A DNA stretch of 64,000 bases from JAEXZL01 sp049943125 (GCF_049943125.1 NZ_CP188040.1:1240001-1304000), one strand, 5' to 3'. Shown: positions 1 through 8,270, counted from the stretch's first letter. Numbers and translations: made by a program. The notes: a model not told the origin generated them from the sequence alone.

Positions 1-560
1 TATCCTCCTGGCATCATGCTAATATATTCAGCAATCCCTTCTATAAACCATGCAGGAATATCCTCAAAAGAAATATTATTTTCCTGGCAGAAAGCATAGG
101 TAATGTAATGAATATACTCATGAACAAAGGTAGTTACTCCAATAGTTTCATGATCTAAGTATATACTATTTTCCTCACCTAAATACCAAGCGGCTACATT
201 ATTAATATTATGATAAGTTTTCTTAGTTTTTTCATCAGGAAAAATAACAATATCCGGTTTCTTTGAATCAATAGCACCAAAATACTGCTCACCTATACTG
301 TGAGCTTCAGGTACTACCGAATCATACCAAAACTTCATACCTTCATTAAAATTCCCCTCATTTTCATAGTAATAGGTAATACTACCGTGAGTTTCTGATT
401 TCATTGGTGAAACTATTATTGCTCTATATAATCCTGATATTATTTTATCTACATTAGGCTTTACTCTTAATATCACTACAGCCGTAATAACTAATATTAC
501 AGTCAATATTGCTGAAATAATTAATATAGGCTTTGCTCTTCTAGTCTTTTTCATCATCAT
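1..560 (-). CDS. Membrane-anchored zinc metallopeptidase, MA family (partial, C-terminus outside window)
   Basis: The reading frame runs off the left edge, so only about 186 N-terminal residues are visible. It opens MMMKKTRRAKP, followed by one hydrophobic segment (ILIISAILTVILVITAVV), which suggests a membrane anchor with the rest outside the cell. Near the window edge the motif HEYIHYITYAF gives the HExxH zinc site, and WFIEGIAEY about 20 residues later supplies the likely third ligand Glu. This is the layout of gluzincin peptidases of the Peptidase_MA_2 type. The start overlaps the stop of the upstream TPR gene (ATGATGATG behind GAGGGGAT), so the two are translationally coupled. The substrate is unknown. 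Confidence 0.75.
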   Translation of the reverse strand, partial: MMMKKTRRAKPILIISAILTVILVITAVVILRVKPNVDKIISGLYRAIIVSPMKSETHGSITYYYENEGNFNEGMKFWYDSVVPEAHSIGEQYFGAIDSKKPDIVIFPDEKTKKTYHNINNVAAWYLGEENSIYLDHETIGVTTFVHEYIHYITYAFCQENNISFEDIPAWFIEGIAEYISMMPGG

Positions 561-1279
561 ATCCCCTCAGCTATAGATTTTTCAAGGTTAGCTTTTATAG
601 CCTCTATCTCTTTAAGCTCTTTCGAGGAAAGAGTAGAGCTCTCAATAAGTCTAGTAAGGAGTTCAACCTTTATAGCATCTTGAATATAAATTTCCGAGTT
701 AAATAACTTTGTGTATGCAGAGTATAAATTGCCGCTTCTATATCTTTCTTGAAAATCCTTATAGGCCTTATTAACCTTTTCACTATACTCTATGCCTGAC
801 TCTCCACTTTTTATAGATAAATCATAATACTTGTCTGTCGCTAAAATAGCCTCTTCAACATCATACAGAAGTAATATTTGAGCGTAATGGAAGTAAGCAC
901 TAGCATCTTCTGCATCTAATTCTGTTGCCTTTTCTCTTGCAAAAAGAGCCTCATCAAAATTGCCAGTTTTAATATAAAAAAAGCTTAAGCGGTCCCATAC
1001 CCAAGCTGCTTTAGGCTCATTATCCAAAGCATATTTATATGCTTCTATAGCTTTATCAAACTCACCTTTATCCTCGTATGATTCTCCTAAATACACTAGC
1101 AGCTGTGTTTGATTATTTTTTGCCTCCTCAGTTATAAATACCTCTTCCACATCTCCATCTTTTAAGTTATCCTTCAAGTCTATTACATTAGTCCTTATAA
1201 AAATAAATAATCCAGTGAGTATAGCACAGATAGGGATAACTATAACCAATACCTTTTTAACATCTTTACTGTATTTCAT
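557..1279 (-). CDS. Membrane-anchored TPR protein
   Basis: A 240-residue protein with an N-terminal transmembrane segment (residues about 9-29, VLVIVIPICAILTGLFIFI) followed by tetratricopeptide repeats from about residue 55 (LLVYLGESYEDKGEFDKAI, then AAWVWDRLSFFYIKTGNFDEA). TPRs bind other proteins or peptides. No catalytic motif is seen. The gene has a good ribosome site (GAGAGGTAA) and overlaps the metallopeptidase gene by 4 bases. The two are probably a unit in which the TPR part serves as partner or scaffold at the membrane. That role is inference; the pairing and topology are seen. Confidence 0.7.
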   Translation of the reverse strand: MKYSKDVKKVLVIVIPICAILTGLFIFIRTNVIDLKDNLKDGDVEEVFITEEAKNNQTQLLVYLGESYEDKGEFDKAIEAYKYALDNEPKAAWVWDRLSFFYIKTGNFDEALFAREKATELDAEDASAYFHYAQILLLYDVEEAILATDKYYDLSIKSGESGIEYSEKVNKAYKDFQERYRSGNLYSAYTKLFNSEIYIQDAIKVELLTRLIESSTLSSKELKEIEAIKANLEKSIAEGI

Positions 1280-1312
1280 ATTTACCTCTCAAGAAATATT
1301 TTTTAATTTAAA

Positions 1313-1864
1313 CTACTGAAGTCCTTTTATCATTACAAATTCATCTGCATAGGTTCCATCCTTATACTTCATAAAGTGTGGCTGTTCTCCATAAATCTTA
1401 AATCCAAGGCTTTTATATAAGTGAATTGCAGGTTTATTAGTAGTAACCACCTGTAATTCTGCCTGTTCATAGCCGCACTCCTTAGCTATATCTAAAATCG
1501 TTTCCATCATAGCTCTTCCTATTCCTAATCCGCAGTACTCCTCATATAAAGCAATACCTATACTGCATCTATGGGCAAGCCTTTTAAATTTTCCTAAGGA
1601 TGCTAATGAGCAATTTCCTACATGCTTTCCATCTACAATAGCAACCAACAATAATTCCTTTTCAGCCTTTATGTTTTGATAAATAAAATCTTTTTCCTGC
1701 TCTAAAGTAATATTTACTTCTTCAGGTTCTCTCAGAAGATATGGTGTTTCTGAGGATGTTATTTTTAAATACCTTATCAAATCAGCTGCATCAGCCATAC
1801 CTGCACTTCTAAAAGCGCATTGCCTTCCGTCCTTTAATGTAATTTCTTTATCCTCAAAAATCAT
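1313..1864 (-). CDS. GNAT family N-acetyltransferase
   Basis: 183 residues with a GNAT fold. The acetyl-CoA pyrophosphate loop is visible as EEYCGLGIGRAMM (about residues 108-120), followed by the helix and the motif-B region NKPAIHLYKSLGFKIYG, which is typical of enzymes acetylating amines on small molecules or proteins. The substrate cannot be read from the sequence. The start follows an SD (CAGGAGGGAAGACT). It lies in a short minus-strand run with another GNAT gene, one of several acetyltransferases in the first 8 kb. Confidence 0.85.
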   Translation of the reverse strand: MIFEDKEITLKDGRQCAFRSAGMADAADLIRYLKITSSETPYLLREPEEVNITLEQEKDFIYQNIKAEKELLLVAIVDGKHVGNCSLASLGKFKRLAHRCSIGIALYEEYCGLGIGRAMMETILDIAKECGYEQAELQVVTTNKPAIHLYKSLGFKIYGEQPHFMKYKDGTYADEFVMIKGLQ

Positions 1865-1951
1865 AGTCTTCCCTCCTGAAAATATGTTAATAACTGCAAG
1901 CTATCCCTAGTATTAAAGCCATTTTATTCTCCTTATATATTTAAAAACTTA

Positions 1952-2491
1952 TCAATACCTCTCTTTTTTAAGGATTGCATAAAGATAGCTATTTACATAA
2001 ATGGGGTCTCCATTACTATCCTTTTTTAAACTAACATCTTCGATAAAGTAGCCTTCTCTTCTCATGCCCAAGCGCTCTAATAGTCTAATTGATGCAAAGT
2101 TATCGTCATTGCATTGTGCGAATACTCTTCTTCCGCCTACTTCATTAAAAATATAATTAAGCATAGCAATACAGGCTTCAGTTGCGTATCCCCTGCTCCA
2201 GAACTTCTCATTGAAGTCATAACCTATCTCGTAAGTTCCTTTTTCTCCTGCCTCTGAGAAATTTACATCCCCAATCATCTTTCCGTTTTCTTTCAATATC
2301 ACAGCAATTTCATTGTCCAATGGAATTTTTCGGTTTACAAAATATATGCTTTCCTCATAGCTTAAAGGTTCAAAGCCTTCATATTTTGCTGTGCTTTCTA
2401 AGCTCATGTATTCGTAAAAATCATCTATGTCTGTCTCTAGGAAATTTCTCAGTATTAACCTGTCTGTTTGTAGTTTTATCATGGTCTTCAC
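1952..2491 (-). CDS. GNAT family N-acetyltransferase, RimJ/RimL-like
   Basis: 179 residues. It begins LQTDRLILRNFLETDIDDFYEY, the characteristic opening of the RimJ/RimL-type GNAT subgroup (Acetyltransf_3). The acetyl-CoA loop is near KFWSRGYATEACIAML, and CNDDNFASIRLLERLGMRREG forms the C-terminal part. Family members acetylate ribosomal protein N-termini, antibiotics or peptides; nothing here tells which. The 87-base gap to the other GNAT gene has no strong terminator, so co-transcription is possible. Confidence 0.85.
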   Translation of the reverse strand: MKTMIKLQTDRLILRNFLETDIDDFYEYMSLESTAKYEGFEPLSYEESIYFVNRKIPLDNEIAVILKENGKMIGDVNFSEAGEKGTYEIGYDFNEKFWSRGYATEACIAMLNYIFNEVGGRRVFAQCNDDNFASIRLLERLGMRREGYFIEDVSLKKDSNGDPIYVNSYLYAILKKERY

Positions 2492-2555
2492 CTCTTTACT
2501 AGCTATATCTCAATACTTATGAATTGAGTATTTACAGTGAATTAAATATCTATAT

Positions 2556-3104
2556 CTAATTACTATAACAACCTAAATCCTCAGTAATATTACTTATAAA
2601 CTCAGCTATTAAGTCTCTATCCTTCACACCATCGTTTTCAATACTAAAATACTTCTCTAATATTGGTATAACGGCAAAGTAACGGCTTAAGTCAAAATAC
2701 TTATAAAACTCAAAGCCCATTCTTCTATCCCTAGAATCTTCAAAGAAGCTTATCATATATTCAATTCTTTGCTTACCACCAAAAAAAAGCTTGAGCATAC
2801 CATCCATGCAAGATTTTCTGTTATTTAAGTAGTATATAATAGCTAGTCTATCTCCCATTACTCCTGAGACATCCCCATATATGTAATAATCAATATTATA
2901 TTCTTTAACCATATCTTCTATATCTTCAATTACAGCTTTAAACATAGGCTCATGTTTAATTATAAGTTCATTAATTACACTATTAAGAGTTAAACTATTC
3001 CTTTTCTCATATTTTTGGATTTCTATATGGTTTTCTAAATCTAATATAAACCCCCTATCATCTTGTAGATATACATTCTTATTATCTATATATAACCTAG
3101 TCAT
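2556..3104 (-). CDS. Hypothetical protein, 182 residues
   Basis: I do not recognise a family. The product is soluble and acidic, starting MTRLYIDNKNVYLQDDRG, with a mixed alpha/beta pattern and aromatic-rich stretches (EYNIDYYIYGDV, FEFYKYFDLSRYFAVIPIL). There is no signal peptide or membrane segment. The start has a modest SD (GGAGATTGTAAA). It stands between a GNAT gene and a GNAT remnant and uses A/T-ending codons like its neighbours. It is probably a real gene because of length and codon use, but function is unknown. Confidence 0.6.
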   Translation of the reverse strand: MTRLYIDNKNVYLQDDRGFILDLENHIEIQKYEKRNSLTLNSVINELIIKHEPMFKAVIEDIEDMVKEYNIDYYIYGDVSGVMGDRLAIIYYLNNRKSCMDGMLKLFFGGKQRIEYMISFFEDSRDRRMGFEFYKYFDLSRYFAVIPILEKYFSIENDGVKDRDLIAEFISNITEDLGCYSN

Positions 3105-3153
3105 TTTACAATCTCCTGCCCACTTTTAAGTCTTGTACTCTTTTTATTAATAC

Positions 3154-3345
3154 TTATTCGCCCTTGTAAGTTTCCATCTGCCCACAAAGCATTGTATGAA
3201 AGCCAAATCTTTCATAACAGGCAATTGTAAGAAAATCCTTTAGCTTTGGATTCTTTAGTTCACTCTCCATTCTATTCCAACCAATTGATTGACGTAGATC
3301 AGATAAATCCAAAGCTGATACTTTTTCGTTTATTCTATAATCCAT
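3154..3345 (-). pseudogene. Internally deleted GNAT acetyltransferase remnant
   Basis: A 63-codon open frame whose first part (MDYRINEKVSALDLSDLRQ ... ESELKNPKLKDFLTIACY) matches the start of small GNAT enzymes of about 130-140 residues. Its last 20 residues (YERFGFHTMLCGQMETYKGE) look like the C-terminal end of the same family (Y-x-x-x-GF). The central acetyl-CoA-binding part is missing, so the product cannot be an active acetyltransferase. The junction falls after ACY, where N- and C-terminal parts share a Tyr, which fits an in-frame deletion. The SD (CTGGAGGAAAAGAA) is intact. Confidence 0.6.
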
Positions 3346-3451
3346 TTCTTTTCCTCCAGGAAAATTACTATATATCTGAATGAACAGTTCTCTTAAGTGA
3401 TATCAATGCTGGTTTAAAGTGCTTTCTCCAAAACTTATTTCCGTTTAGTGG

Positions 3452-4936
3452 TTATAGCTCATCTTCATTGGGAAAAAACTGCAGAGCATCCTGTATCGTT
3501 AAGAATGCATCGGCATTGTTCCATCCATTAGTTATACGTTTCTCCATGGCCGTCATAACAGGATACTGCATCCAGCTCTTTTGATGAGTGTAGTTAAACC
3601 ACGAATTGATGATCCACCCATCCTGAATTTCTTCCATGGCATAAGAAACATAACCACGATGATTTTCGCCATTTTGGGGCATAGAAAAGGTTGCAAATAC
3701 ATCTGTTGAGCTTTGATCTCCCCACATAATACTGTTGGAAGTATAGGTCTCGCTACTCATAGAGAAATACGGAGCGGAATATACTTGTCCATCCAAGTTA
3801 TAAAGCACCTGTCCAGTTATATCACTTGAAGGTCCCCAGCCTTGTCTTTCCCGGCAAGCCGGCCAAAGCTGTATAGACTCCGTTCCATAAAACCCAGGGT
3901 TATCTGTAAACAGAAAGTGATGGAAGATTTTCCATTGTTCCCGCTCTCCTGGAAGCTCTACGCCGATACTGGTAATACGGAGTTCTTCAACATCGTAAAC
4001 AGTATAATGGTAAGTAGTGTTACCCGTGCACTCTTCTAACTGGCGACCATCGTTTGCTGAATAATCATGTACATTCACGACCACGCGCAGGGCACCTTCG
4101 CAAGCTTTTATGTCCTCATCTGTCAGATCCTCCAAAATAGCTTTAGAGAAACCTAGGTCAATCAAGTGTTCTTTGATTTCTACTAAATCTGTATCCTCAG
4201 ATACTTCTGCCACCTGCCATTCCATAGGATAACTGTTAAAGAACAGATATCCACAGGTCATCCCAATAGTAAGAATCGTAAAAATCACAGTGACAACGAC
4301 CCTATCACCTATTTTCACTAGAGGTGTCTCAACGGCATGTCCTGCTTCATCCAGCTCCTTAGACAGCTTAAAGAGTTTACGAATAATAAGTACATATGAT
4401 ACAACAAGAACCAATGGAATTATAAGGCCGTTGAAATTGGAAAATGCCAGCAGGCAAATGATTACATACCAGATGATCAGCGCCACTATACCACCGGCAT
4501 GAGGCACTAAACCAGCTTTCTTCTGAACAGCTTTGAAGCCTCTCCAGAGACAAAAGAATAGTGAAAATATAATCACTAAGTTCACAACAGTAATAACACT
4601 AAATATGGAAGAAGCGTATACTGTTCTCTGGTATATGGTCGCATTAAGAATCATCGTTGACAGAAAGTACGCTAATCGAATAAGTGAAATAATCCAGCAA
4701 GCTTTAAACCAGCTGTTTTCTCTGCGGAGCGTTCTAAATCCTAGGACGGACATAATAATCCCCATTGTAGAAAGAATGTAGTTAAGCCCCAAGAAATTCA
4801 GGGTAACTGTACTAATGGCAGTACCGATAAGAATACGATTCATGACTTTCCCCCATGGAATCATTTCCTTTACCTTATTCTCTATATTGGAGTTAAAATC
4901 CACCTCATTCAAGGAATCCGAGTTATTATTGGTCAT
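3452..4936 (-). CDS. Polytopic membrane protein with large C-terminal domain
   Basis: About 494 residues from the ATG at 4936, which I prefer over the ATG 24 bases upstream because GGAGGAAAATAAT stands directly before it. The N-terminal half has about six hydrophobic segments (for example VVNLVIIFSLFFCLW, IVALIIWYVIICLLAFS, VVVTVIFTILTIGMTCGYLFF). The C-terminal half (from about residue 240) is soluble and rich in aromatic residues (GWIINSWFNYTHQKSWMQYP) and is probably extracytoplasmic. No known family is recognised. The gene is visibly richer in G and C than its neighbours and stands alone, which may point to acquisition from elsewhere. Confidence 0.65.
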   Translation of the reverse strand: MTNNNSDSLNEVDFNSNIENKVKEMIPWGKVMNRILIGTAISTVTLNFLGLNYILSTMGIIMSVLGFRTLRRENSWFKACWIISLIRLAYFLSTMILNATIYQRTVYASSIFSVITVVNLVIIFSLFFCLWRGFKAVQKKAGLVPHAGGIVALIIWYVIICLLAFSNFNGLIIPLVLVVSYVLIIRKLFKLSKELDEAGHAVETPLVKIGDRVVVTVIFTILTIGMTCGYLFFNSYPMEWQVAEVSEDTDLVEIKEHLIDLGFSKAILEDLTDEDIKACEGALRVVVNVHDYSANDGRQLEECTGNTTYHYTVYDVEELRITSIGVELPGEREQWKIFHHFLFTDNPGFYGTESIQLWPACRERQGWGPSSDITGQVLYNLDGQVYSAPYFSMSSETYTSNSIMWGDQSSTDVFATFSMPQNGENHRGYVSYAMEEIQDGWIINSWFNYTHQKSWMQYPVMTAMEKRITNGWNNADAFLTIQDALQFFPNEDEL

Positions 4937-5123
4937 ATTATTTTCCTCCACAAACTTCACTTAGTAGTTATTTATTCACCTTAAAGGTCGCTCCAGAATA
5001 TAAAATTGTTCTATCTTATTTTAACAAAATTGTAAATATACTACAACAATCAATGATATAATTAAATATAAGTAGATTTTTATAAGCTATATAATTATAA
5101 AAACAACATAGAGGTGTGCTAGC

Positions 5124-5678
5124 ATGAATGGACCTATCGATATAAGCAATGTAGTATTAGAAACTGAGAGGCTAATCCTTAGACCCTGGGAGGTAAGAGA
5201 TTTAGAAGACTTATTTTCATATTCCTCTATAGAAGGGGTAGGCGAGAGAGCTGGATGGACTCATCATAAATCCATTGAAGAAAGCCTGAGTGTATTAGAA
5301 TTATTTATAAGGGAGAGAAAAACCTTTGCCTTAGTGCTAAAGAATAATAATAAGGTCATAGGCTCTATCGGCCTTGAAGGCTGTCGTTCTACCTTAGGAG
5401 AAGAATTCAATACTCTTGTAGGAAGAGATATTGGCTACGTACTCCACAAGGATTATTGGGGACAGGGTCTTATGACAGAAGCAGTAAAGAGAGTCATTGA
5501 ATATTCCTTTAAGGATTTAAATTATGACTTTTTATCCTGCGTTCATTACACTTATAATAATCAATCAAGAAGAGTAATAGAAAAATGTGGATTTACCTTC
5601 TATAAGGATATAAGGTCAAAGACAAAATACGGAACTGTGGAAGACAGCAAGCTATATGTACTTATAAATAATAAATAA
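5124..5678 (+). CDS. GNAT family N-acetyltransferase, RimJ/RimL-like
   Basis: 184 residues. The opening VLETERLILRPWEVRDLEDL is the Acetyltransf_3 signature, followed by the acetyl-CoA region GYVLHKDYWGQGLMTEAVKR (about residues 108-127) and YNNQSRRVIEKCGFTFYKD. The length is normal for the group. SD AGAGGTGTGCTAGC precedes the ATG. It is followed after 20 bases by the YdcF-like gene with no terminator between them, so the two are likely co-transcribed and share the terminator at 6292. Confidence 0.85.
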   Translation: MNGPIDISNVVLETERLILRPWEVRDLEDLFSYSSIEGVGERAGWTHHKSIEESLSVLELFIRERKTFALVLKNNNKVIGSIGLEGCRSTLGEEFNTLVGRDIGYVLHKDYWGQGLMTEAVKRVIEYSFKDLNYDFLSCVHYTYNNQSRRVIEKCGFTFYKDIRSKTKYGTVEDSKLYVLINNK

Positions 5679-5698
5679 GCTTAGGATGGATATGAATT

Positions 5699-6289
5699 AT
5701 GAAAAAAAATTTACACTATAGAAGGTTTACTAAGATACTAATTGTTTTTTTTGTGGTATTTATTGTGTGGTTTATAGTTCACACACTAATGATTACCTAT
5801 GATGGCCTGAGAGATAACATCAACTTTACAGATGCAGCAGTAGTATTAGGAAATAAAGTAGAAACCGATGGTACTCCCTCTAATAGATTAAAGAGCAGGC
5901 TAGACAAAGCAATTGAGCTGTATGAAAAGGGATATTTTGATTATATCATCGTTAGTGGAGGCACAGGAAAAGAAGGTTTTGATGAAGCAGAGGTAATGAG
6001 GAGCTATTTAATGGACAAGGGAATTTCTGACGAATATATAATCCTGGATCACGATGGATACAATTCATATATGACAGCAGAAAACACTAAAGCAATTATG
6101 GATAAGATGGATTTTCATTCTGTAACAATAATAACCCAGTTCTTCCATATCTCCAGAACAGAATTAGCCTTCAAAAAGGTAGGAGTTGAAGAAATATATT
6201 CTGCCCATGCTGATTACTTTGAGCTTCGAGATATATATTCACTGGTTAGGGAGTTCCCTGCTTATTATAAATATCTTTTATTTTACTAA
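5699..6289 (+). CDS. YdcF/SanA/ElyC-like (DUF218) membrane protein
   Basis: 196 residues. One N-terminal transmembrane helix (about residues 12-32, ILIVFFVVFIVWFIVHTLM) is followed by a DUF218 domain. AAVVLGNKV opens the Rossmann-like core, then GTPSNRLKSRLDKAIELY, YIIVSGGTG, the acidic DEAEVMRSYL and STAENT-like (MTAENTKAIM) motifs of this family. Members such as SanA and ElyC act in cell-envelope maintenance, but the reaction is not settled. Here it follows a GNAT gene and is likely in the same transcript. Confidence 0.8.
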   Translation: MKKNLHYRRFTKILIVFFVVFIVWFIVHTLMITYDGLRDNINFTDAAVVLGNKVETDGTPSNRLKSRLDKAIELYEKGYFDYIIVSGGTGKEGFDEAEVMRSYLMDKGISDEYIILDHDGYNSYMTAENTKAIMDKMDFHSVTIITQFFHISRTELAFKKVGVEEIYSAHADYFELRDIYSLVREFPAYYKYLLFY

Positions 6290-6291
6290 TT

Positions 6292-6321
6292 AAAAGGATG
6301 TCTAGGTTGACATCCTTTTTG
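6292..6321 (+). terminator. Rho-independent terminator after the YdcF-like gene
   Basis: Perfect 11-bp stem AAAAGGATGTC / GACATCCTTTT with a 6-base loop, continuing into a T run, starting 3 bases after the stop codon. Confidence 0.9.
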
Positions 6322-6346
6322 TTATAGTACCTATGTTTTTAAAAGA

Positions 6347-6760
6347 TAAAATAAGAAAGAGCCGGGATGAATTAATAGGCTCTTGGTATATTTTATGAGT
6401 ATTGGTTCTGAAGCTAGTCCGTTACTAAAAATAAAAGAGCTCCAGAATGAATTGATAGGCTCGTCCAAAAGAGGGACTCGCCATGCGAGACTTAGCGGTG
6501 TACGTTATTAAAAATAAAAGCGCTCCAGAATGAATTGATAGGCTCGTCCAAAAGATGGACTCGCCATATAAAACTGTCGGTGTACGTTGCCAAAAATAAA
6601 AGCGGGCAGTTTATGAATTGATAGGCTTTTGGTTTGTATTAGGTGCATTGGTTCTGGAACTGGTCCGTTACCAAAAATAAAAGCGGTCCAAATATGAATT
6701 GATAGGCTCGTCCAAAAGAAGGACTCGCCATACAAGACTTATAGGTGCATGTCCCTTTGC
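6347..6760. repeat. Degenerate tandem repeat array, about 80-83 bp period, five copies
   Basis: Five copies share the core ATGAATTGATAGGCT (first base at 6367, 6447, 6530, 6613 and 6694; the first copy reads ATGAATTAATAGGCT), giving spacings of 80, 83, 83 and 81. Most are preceded by AAAAATAAAAG. Two variants occur. One carries CTCGTCCAAAAGANGGACTCGCCAT, which can fold as an imperfect hairpin (copies at 6447, 6530, 6694). The other carries ATTGGTTCTG-AA-CT-GTCCGTTA (copies at 6367 and 6613). The last copy extends through the stop codon of the minus-strand GNAT gene. No spacer diversity of CRISPR type and no flanking transposase are seen. Origin and role are unknown. Confidence 0.85.
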
Positions 6761-7569
6761 TTTTCTTCTGGGTTACAGATGAAGTCGAAGGTGGTGTAGA
6801 GCTTGATGGCGGCGGTGTTGCATTCGTCTGCCATGAGGAAGGCTCTTTTGGCACCTTGTCTTCTGCCGTAGTGGAAGGCTTCCTTGAGGAGGCATTTGCC
6901 TATGCTTTGGCCTTGGTGCTTAGGGCTTACGGCTATTTCTCTGATCCAGAGGATAGGGCCTTTGTTGCTGTTGTGGTCATATATGGCTGCACACACTACT
7001 CCTACAAGCCTTTTGTCTTTTCTAAAACCAAGGATTGCAGCATTTTTACCGTTACAGGCCTTTAAAGATGGATCCTGATTTTTGAGCCAAGCTTTTACCC
7101 AGCTTTCTGTAGCGCCGTTAAAGCCTCTAGTTTGTCCACGACATTCCATGGTGAGCTCTGAAATCTCAGAGGCATTTTCCTCTTTTAAAACCTCTAGAGT
7201 TAATGGACATTCTAAGGAAGCTACCTTTTTTATAGTATCTTCTATGTTATTGTTGAAATAATCATTCCAAAGGGCATAGGTTTTAAAGCCATGCTTCTCC
7301 ATCTCCTCCACCCATTCATCGGGTATAAAGGTGATAATGGCTTTTTCTTCATCCTTACTTATTTCCTTTAAAAGGGCCTCTACTTTATTAGCAGCCCAAT
7401 GGTATTCCTCCATTGCCATCTCTTTATTATAGCCCTGAAGCAAAATCAAATCCTTATTATTTGATAGCACCTCATAGCTTTCCACATTCTCATATTGCGT
7501 ATACTCTAAAGAAGTATATTTATACTTATGGATACTTTCCTTTATCACCTTGAATATTTCATTAGACAT
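6739..7569 (-). CDS. GNAT family N-acetyltransferase with N-terminal extension
   Basis: 276 residues, long for a single-domain GNAT. Residues about 1-125 form an N-terminal region without clear motifs. The C-terminal half holds the GNAT core: GPILWIREIAVSPKHQGQSIGKCLLKEA contains the acetyl-CoA loop QGQSIGKCL, followed by GAKRAFLMADECNTAAIKLYTTFDF. The substrate is unknown. The last codons and the stop lie inside the repeat array at 6347-6760, so the original C-terminus may have been altered by the repeat. SD AAAGGAGATG lies 11 bases before the ATG. Confidence 0.8.
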   Translation of the reverse strand: MSNEIFKVIKESIHKYKYTSLEYTQYENVESYEVLSNNKDLILLQGYNKEMAMEEYHWAANKVEALLKEISKDEEKAIITFIPDEWVEEMEKHGFKTYALWNDYFNNNIEDTIKKVASLECPLTLEVLKEENASEISELTMECRGQTRGFNGATESWVKAWLKNQDPSLKACNGKNAAILGFRKDKRLVGVVCAAIYDHNSNKGPILWIREIAVSPKHQGQSIGKCLLKEAFHYGRRQGAKRAFLMADECNTAAIKLYTTFDFICNPEEKQRDMHL

Positions 7570-7740
7570 ATTACATTCATCTCCTTTAAGGTCTATTGAA
7601 GGAAGCTTATTTATTAATATTTAGCTAGGTAAAGCTGTCCTTAACCTTAACTATCGTAGGGACAGGTGTTCATAGAAATATTATAGCAACTATTTGACAA
7701 AGAATAAACAAGAATAAAAATATTTTTCCATTTTCTTACA

Positions 7741-7771
7741 TAAAAAAAGACGAGGATAAGCTCCTCGCCTT
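7741..7771 (-). terminator. Rho-independent terminator after DUF2922 gene
   Basis: On the minus strand GGCGAGGA-GCTTA-TCCTCGTC is followed by seven T residues, 16 bases after the stop of the DUF2922 gene. Confidence 0.85.
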
Positions 7772-7786
7772 CTCAATCACACTTAT

Positions 7787-8008
7787 TTACTTTACATCTA
7801 GCTCAGTAGTATCGGTAACTACTACCTCTGCAGCCTCCTTAGAGGCTATATTTCCGCCAGAGGTTATAAAAAGATTACCACTTACTATCTCATCCATTGC
7901 AGCTGCAACCTCAGTAGCCTGGATGTCACTTCTTACATTATTAACCCTTAAACTCACTTTTTTACCTTCGGCATTTATGAAAGTCATTAAAAGATGTCTG
8001 GTTTCCAT
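7787..8008 (-). CDS. DUF2922 family small protein
   Basis: 73 residues (METRHLLMTFINAEGKKVSLRV...). The pattern of an N-terminal beta strand with METRxLxMTF, a central VAAAMDEIVSGNLF helix and a C-terminal VVVTDTTELDV strand is that of DUF2922 proteins, small proteins of unknown function common in clostridia and bacilli. As usual it sits immediately downstream of a DUF1659 gene (gap 40 bases), and the pair ends in a shared terminator. Function is unknown. Confidence 0.85.
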   Translation of the reverse strand: METRHLLMTFINAEGKKVSLRVNNVRSDIQATEVAAAMDEIVSGNLFITSGGNIASKEAAEVVVTDTTELDVK

Positions 8009-8048
8009 AGATAATTCCTCCTAATAATTTATTTTACTTACCTTTCAC

Positions 8049-8270
8049 TTAGCCTATGATCTGATAATCTGTTTCTGATAACAGTTCATAGCTTATAGCA
8101 TCAATTAATTCTGCCAGCTTAAGTCCCACAGCATAGAGAGTTTCCTCAGAGGTTTCAGGCTTTACATTAGAATACCTTTGGTTTCTAAAAACATCCTTTC
8201 CCTCCTTATCGATACCCACCTTACACTTTATTACCATTGCACTACCTGTTGATATTTTGCTTGCTGCCAT
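8049..8270 (-). CDS. DUF1659 family small protein
   Basis: 73 residues from the ATG at 8270 (MAASKISTGSAMVIKCKVG...). I choose this start because GAAAGGAGTGATAAAT stands just before it; a longer frame would have no such site. The sequence GKDVFRNQRYSNVKPETSEE with a C-terminal helix (YAVGLKLAELIDAI) matches DUF1659, the usual partner of DUF2922. The role is unknown. The two may form a small complex, which is only inference from constant pairing. Confidence 0.85.
   Translation of the reverse strand: MAASKISTGSAMVIKCKVGIDKEGKDVFRNQRYSNVKPETSEETLYAVGLKLAELIDAISYELLSETDYQIIG

Noticed and set aside
6347..6760. CRISPR array
   Set aside because: Units of about 80 bp diverge along their length and have no fixed 25-40 bp repeat with unique spacers; no cas genes nearby.
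6508..6854. Two minus-strand frames with a shared MASPSFGRAYQFI peptide
   Set aside because: They arise from the tandem repeats and overlap the GNAT 3' end; no SD. The shared peptide only mirrors the DNA repeat.
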